A stretch of DNA of 57,464 bases. It comes from Bacteroides sp. (lineage in GTDB: Bacteria; Bacteroidota; Bacteroidia; Bacteroidales; Bacteroidaceae). The translations under genes and the position numbers were made by a program. Location of the stretch: the NCBI RefSeq assembly GCF_029057325.1, contig NZ_JAICZW010000092.1:1-57464 (forward strand), given 5' to 3'. The notes under the pieces were generated by a model. The model was given only the letters and a program-made list of their open reading frames with translations. It did not search any database and was not told the DNA's origin. Of the stretch, positions 53,999-57,464 are shown one piece after another. Numbering within the stretch: position 1 is the stretch's first letter; every line of letters starts with the position of its first letter.

Positions 53999-56461
53999 TC
54001 ATCTCAGTTTCGCACCCAGCTTGTTCTCCAGGTTAGCGACCAACTTCGACATGATTTTGTCAATTTGCTTATCATTCAGTGTCGCAGTCTCATCCTGCAA
54101 CAGGAAGCTGACTGCATAGCTCTTCTTTCCAGCTTCCAGGTTCTTCCCTTCGTAAACGTCAAACAGCTCTACGTTCTTCAGCAGTTTCTTTTCTGTTTCG
54201 TAGGCTATTTTCTCTATCTCGGCAAACTGCACTTTCTTGTCGAGCAACAATGCCAAATCACGTTTTACGGCAGGGAATTTAGAGATTTCCTTATAGCTGA
54301 TCTTCACATTCTTGATAGCCTTCAGCAGTTCTTTCCAACTCAAATCGGCATAATACACTTCGTTGTCGATATCAAAAGCCTTCAACAATTTCTTCGTTAT
54401 TACACCGAAAGTGGCCAAGCGCTTTCCGCCCCTTGTCTGCACGGAAAGTCCGGCAGCATAAATATCATCGGTCAGATTGCCGACAACCAAATCGTGCATC
54501 TTCAAGCCCAGACGGGTAAAGATATTCTCCACGTATGCCTTCAACTCATATACCGTGCTGTTTTCATCAGGATGTGCCCACGAATTCGCTACTTTTTTAC
54601 CGGTCACCCACAAGCCTAGATGGAGTTCTTCGGAATAGGCAGCCAGCGGTTTTTCGGGATTCTTCCTCTCCTCGTCATATCGGTAGCAGTTGCCATATTC
54701 AAAGAACTTCAAGTCGGCATTCTTGCGGTTGGCATTGTGCGAAATGCTTTCCAATCCACCGAACAGCAACGACTGACGCATCGCGTTCAAGTCCGCACTC
54801 AACGGATTCATCAACATCACCAGATTCTTTGAAGGATAGGATTCCAAGTTGTCGTAATAGGCGGCACGTGTCAACGAATTGTTCAAAATCTCATTGAAAC
54901 CGCAACCCACCAATTGTTCGGCAACCAAATTCTGCAACTTGTTCGATTTATCGTATTCGCCCTTTGTGGTCAGACAAGACTTCAGTGCAGTGGGAATCTC
55001 CACATTATTATATCCATAGATGCGCAAGATATCTTCTATCACGTCGCAATCGCGCTGCACGTCCACCCGATAAGGAGGAACATCCAATGTCAGTCCTTCG
55101 GCTGTTTCGTTCACAATCTTCATTTCCAGACTGGTCACGATACGCTTGATGGCATCCACAGGAATCACTTTACCAATCAGCGCATGCACCTTCTCGTATG
55201 AAAGTTCCACCCTGAAGTCTTTAGCAGGTGCTGCGCACACATCTTTTATTTCGGAAGAAATAGTACCTCCGGCAAGTTCCTTCACCATCAAAGCGGCAAG
55301 CTTTAGGCAATAGATTGCGCCATTCGGATCAATTCCTCTTTCAAAACGGAAAGAAGCATCGGTGTTCAGTCCGTGGCGACGGGCGGTCTTACGCACCCAC
55401 GTCGGATGGAAATAGGCACTCTCCAGGAACACATCCTTCGTGTTTTCCGTTGAGCCGGAATCCAATCCGCCGAACACACCGGCAATGCACATAGCCTCTT
55501 CTTTGTTGCAAATCATCAGGTCACGTTCGTTCAACTTGCGTTCCACACCGTCAAGGGTCACGAACGGTGTTCCTTCCGGCAGGGTCTTCACCACCACTTC
55601 ACCACCTTTAATTTTATCGGCATCGAAGCAGTGCAGCGGTTGACCAAAAGCATGTACGATGTAGTTGGTAATATCCACTACATTATTAATAGGACGCAGG
55701 CCGATAAGACGCAACTTGTTCTGCAGCCACTCCGGACTCTCCTTCACCGTCACACCTCTCACCGTGACACCGGCATACCGGGGACACGCCTCGCCGTTCT
55801 CCACGGTCACATTGATATCCAACTCATGGTTTTCTACCGCAAAAGCATCCACTGACGGTTTCTTCAAAGCGGTCTGCTTGCCGTTTTGTACCAAGTAGGC
55901 ATACAAATCACGTGCCACCCCATAGTGCGAGCAAGCATCGGCACGGTTGGGGGTGATATCCACCTCCAGCACATAGTCGCTCTTGATGTTATAATAATCT
56001 TTGGCAAGCGTACCCGGAACAGCAGTGTCAGGCAACACAATGATACCCGCATGGTCTGTACCGATACCAATCTCGTCTTCGGCACAAATCATACCGACAG
56101 ATTCCACACCGCGAAGTTTCGATTTCTTGATGGTAAAACATTCGTCACCGTCATACAATTTCGTACCCAACGTAGCAACCACCACTTTCTGTCCGGCAGC
56201 CACGTTCGGAGCGCCGCATACTATCTGCACGGGGTCGCCCTGTCCCAGATTAACGGTCGTCACGTGCATGTGGTCAGAATTCGGATGAGGTTCGCAAGTC
56301 AGCACCTCGCCGATGACCAGTCCTTCCAGTCCGCCTTTGATGCTCTGCACTTCCTCCACACTGCCTGTTTCCAATCCGATGGAGGTCAATGCCGCAGCGA
56401 CTTCATCCGGTGTCAGGTCGAAATCAACATACTCTTTCAACCAATTATAAGAGATATTCAT
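53999..56461 (-). CDS. pheT: Phenylalanyl-tRNA synthetase beta chain
   Basis: The 820-residue protein has an OB-fold tRNA-binding domain (about residues 40-155, ending GVESVGMICAEDEIGIG). B3/B4 editing and B5 domains follow, and the FDX-ACB anticodon-binding domain closes the chain (ISKFPAVKRDLALLLD to the end). With PheS it charges tRNA-Phe in the cytosol. pheS is not adjacent here. A -7-like box lies on the minus strand at 56497-56504. It leads into yebC. Confidence 0.96.
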   Translation of the reverse strand: MNISYNWLKEYVDFDLTPDEVAAALTSIGLETGSVEEVQSIKGGLEGLVIGEVLTCEPHPNSDHMHVTTVNLGQGDPVQIVCGAPNVAAGQKVVVATLGTKLYDGDECFTIKKSKLRGVESVGMICAEDEIGIGTDHAGIIVLPDTAVPGTLAKDYYNIKSDYVLEVDITPNRADACSHYGVARDLYAYLVQNGKQTALKKPSVDAFAVENHELDINVTVENGEACPRYAGVTVRGVTVKESPEWLQNKLRLIGLRPINNVVDITNYIVHAFGQPLHCFDADKIKGGEVVVKTLPEGTPFVTLDGVERKLNERDLMICNKEEAMCIAGVFGGLDSGSTENTKDVFLESAYFHPTWVRKTARRHGLNTDASFRFERGIDPNGAIYCLKLAALMVKELAGGTISSEIKDVCAAPAKDFRVELSYEKVHALIGKVIPVDAIKRIVTSLEMKIVNETAEGLTLDVPPYRVDVQRDCDVIEDILRIYGYNNVEIPTALKSCLTTKGEYDKSNKLQNLVAEQLVGCGFNEILNNSLTRAAYYDNLESYPSKNLVMLMNPLSADLNAMRQSLLFGGLESISHNANRKNADLKFFEYGNCYRYDEERKNPEKPLAAYSEELHLGLWVTGKKVANSWAHPDENSTVYELKAYVENIFTRLGLKMHDLVVGNLTDDIYAAGLSVQTRGGKRLATFGVITKKLLKAFDIDNEVYYADLSWKELLKAIKNVKISYKEISKFPAVKRDLALLLDKKVQFAEIEKIAYETEKKLLKNVELFDVYEGKNLEAGKKSYAVSFLLQDETATLNDKQIDKIMSKLVANLENKLGAKLR

Positions 56462-56520
56462 ATCGTTATTTTTTTATTGTTTTCAAAAGTGACCCGCAAA
56501 GTTAATAAGATTTTCTAGTA

Positions 56521-56574
56521 GAAAAGGGAAAAGATCCAAGAAATCTTTGATTTGATGGATTCTTTTCCCTTTTC
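56521..56574 (-). terminator. Hairpin after the smalltalk gene
   Basis: GAAAAGGGAAAAGATCC faces GGATTCTTTTCCCTTTTC (one or two unpaired bases), a long stem 20 bases past the minus-strand stop at 56594 and upstream of pheT. Confidence 0.6.
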
Positions 56575-56593
56575 CAACTATTCCTGCCTGAAT

Positions 56594-56695
56594 TTACTTT
56601 AATACATTCATTGCATTCGCCCCCAACGCTCCCAATATGGCAGAAGCGACGGCTATCACTACTTTCAAAATTTTATCCAAAACGTTTTTTTTCAT
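56594..56695 (-). CDS. Smalltalk-type small hydrophobic peptide
   Basis: The 33-residue peptide begins MKKNVLDKILKVVIAVAS and ends GANAMNVLK, one hydrophobic helix with a basic N-terminus. Bacteroides genomes commonly carry such peptides, annotated as smalltalk, next to an HU-like gene, as here (the HU gene lies 34 bases upstream). ATG 56713 (MEKRKS) is an alternative start. It may be a membrane peptide; its function is unknown. Confidence 0.7.
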   Translation of the reverse strand: MKKNVLDKILKVVIAVASAILGALGANAMNVLK

Positions 56696-56729
56696 AGATT
56701 TTCTCTTTTCCATTAAATAAAGTGCAGTT

Positions 56730-57230
56730 TTATCCCAAAGGATTATCTCCGGCATCCCCATTGTCGCCGTCGCCCGTGTTTCCATCGTTATCGGCATCAT
56801 CCGCCTCTTCCGTTACTATTCCCGTCCACTTTTCGAACTCCGCTCCCTGAGTCAGGGCACGCGTGGTGCCGATAGCGGCCGGGCGCGTATATTCAGGCGT
56901 AAACTGACAGCGCAAGGCCGTCACTTGATTGGGATTCACCTCTTCAGGAGTCGCCACCCCTTTGCCTCGCGTACGGGCCTTCATGGTGAATGTCCCCAAC
57001 CCGTCCAGTCTCACCGACCGGCTGTTCAACAACTGGCTGCGCATCACCGTCATCAAGTTGCGAATCACGTTGTGCACATCACCCGGTGTCAGCGAAGACT
57101 TTTCGGCAATCATCTCGCCCAACTGTTGTACATCCACTGCTCTTCCCACCTTTTTCAGGCTCAGGTGCCAAAGTTTCTCCCCTTTCTTCGTCGCCAAAGA
57201 CGACTGTCTTGCATAATAAAATAAAGGCAT
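56730..57230 (-). CDS. HU-like DNA-binding protein with acidic tail
   Basis: The 166-residue protein has an HU/IHF-type fold in its first 120 residues: LGEMIAEKSSLTPGDVHNVIRNLM, SVRLDGLGTFTMKARTRG with the DNA-arm region, and the QLTPEYTRP-like CQFTPEYTRP. A long acidic Asp/Gly/Asn tail (DDADNDGNTGDGDNGD) follows. It probably binds and bends DNA. The N-terminal region before the HU fold (about 35 residues, MPLFYYARQSSLATKKGEKLW) is typical of the Bacteroides version. It sits with the smalltalk peptide. Confidence 0.88.
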   Translation of the reverse strand: MPLFYYARQSSLATKKGEKLWHLSLKKVGRAVDVQQLGEMIAEKSSLTPGDVHNVIRNLMTVMRSQLLNSRSVRLDGLGTFTMKARTRGKGVATPEEVNPNQVTALRCQFTPEYTRPAAIGTTRALTQGAEFEKWTGIVTEEADDADNDGNTGDGDNGDAGDNPLG

Positions 57231-57295
57231 ACTCTCTTTCTCCTTTTACATTTTTGGTTCAACATTAATTTTATTCGTTTCGTTGATCAACACTG

Positions 57296-57327
57296 CAAAG
57301 GTGCGGATAGATATGCACATAAACAAA
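57296..57327 (-). promoter_or_regulatory. Probable promoter of the HU-like gene
   Basis: On the minus strand TTTG (complement of 57324-57327) is followed by 20 bases and CACCTTTG (complement of 57296-57303), one base short of TAnnTTTG. It lies about 66 bases upstream of the start. Confidence 0.5.
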
Positions 57328-57464
57328 GAAAACAACCCCGCTGGAGCTGTTTTCTCAGAAAATTATATAAACAACTAATTTACAATTAGATTAAAAAAAA
57401 TGCGCAAGTCTGCCATATCACCGCATTTATATATCATTATAATGATAGTTATATCGTTATTCAC

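Noticed and set aside
1..57464. Mobile island or prophage
   Set aside because: No transposase, integrase, phage structural gene, restriction or toxin gene was seen, and gene content is mostly housekeeping.
57331..57464. Additional gene at the right edge
   Set aside because: The last bases are AT-rich, with no frame of useful length; it looks like the far upstream region of the HU-like gene.

Overview
The window looks like a chromosomal segment of a gut Bacteroides-type bacterium (phylum Bacteroidota). Three things suggest this. Promoters, where visible, match the Bacteroides pattern TTTG, 19-21 bases, then TAnnTTTG. Many genes belong to families typical of the group: DUF4296, DUF4836, DUF3332, a BamA/TamA-like lipoprotein-type barrel, a Nudix-derived xylose regulator, an HU-like protein next to a 33-residue 'smalltalk' peptide, and a zinc-cysteine-poor DksA. 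The intergenic spaces are also full of short AT-rich and hairpin repeats. I did not assign a species. I found no transposase, integrase, phage gene or CRISPR array, so this is mostly core chromosome.

Layout. 1-5011: the end of an unknown gene, tRNA-Lys with its own promoter and terminator, then a four-gene redox run (flavodoxin-fold oxidoreductase, membrane polyferredoxin, Tat-type aldo/keto reductase with 4Fe-4S clusters, DUF1893) and a DUF3332 lipoprotein. 5095-14344: BamA/TamA-like outer membrane protein, a SpoU rRNA methylase, and a minus-strand run ileS - dksA-like - lspA - DUF4296 - hypothetical. 14686-20069: the xylose operon xylB-xylA-xylE with its Nudix-type regulator. 20998-24292: fabD, a decayed thiD tail, a DUF362 ferredoxin and a patatin. 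24326-30112: two cytosolic GH13 enzymes (alpha-amylase family and glgB), with a guanine-deaminase-like gene and DUF2461 between them. 30265-36565: a nucleoside permease, a bifunctional nuclease, rsmE, DUF4836 and an ABC ATPase/permease pair. 36867-40550: esterase, S41 protease, NhaC. 41109-46654: ECF sigma factor with a membrane/barrel partner, perR-like regulator with a rubredoxin-first rubrerythrin, and a blaR1/blaI pair. 46911-57230: nhaA, lepA, a winged-helix protein, a C_GCAxxG_C_C protein, mntH, a TSCPD protein, yebC, pheT, smalltalk and HU.

The clearest unexplained structure is in the gaps. An 88-bp element made of four 22-bp hairpin units occurs three times (7523, 36584, and inverted at 51270) with the unit order kept. 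A second hairpin family (AGGCACGGAT...ATCCGTGCCT) occurs five times, and one copy has paired changes in both arms. There is also a perfect 18-bp-stem hairpin at 43035 and a relic of thiD at 22095-22292. None of the pathways is exotic. The repeat families are the best candidates for something undescribed.
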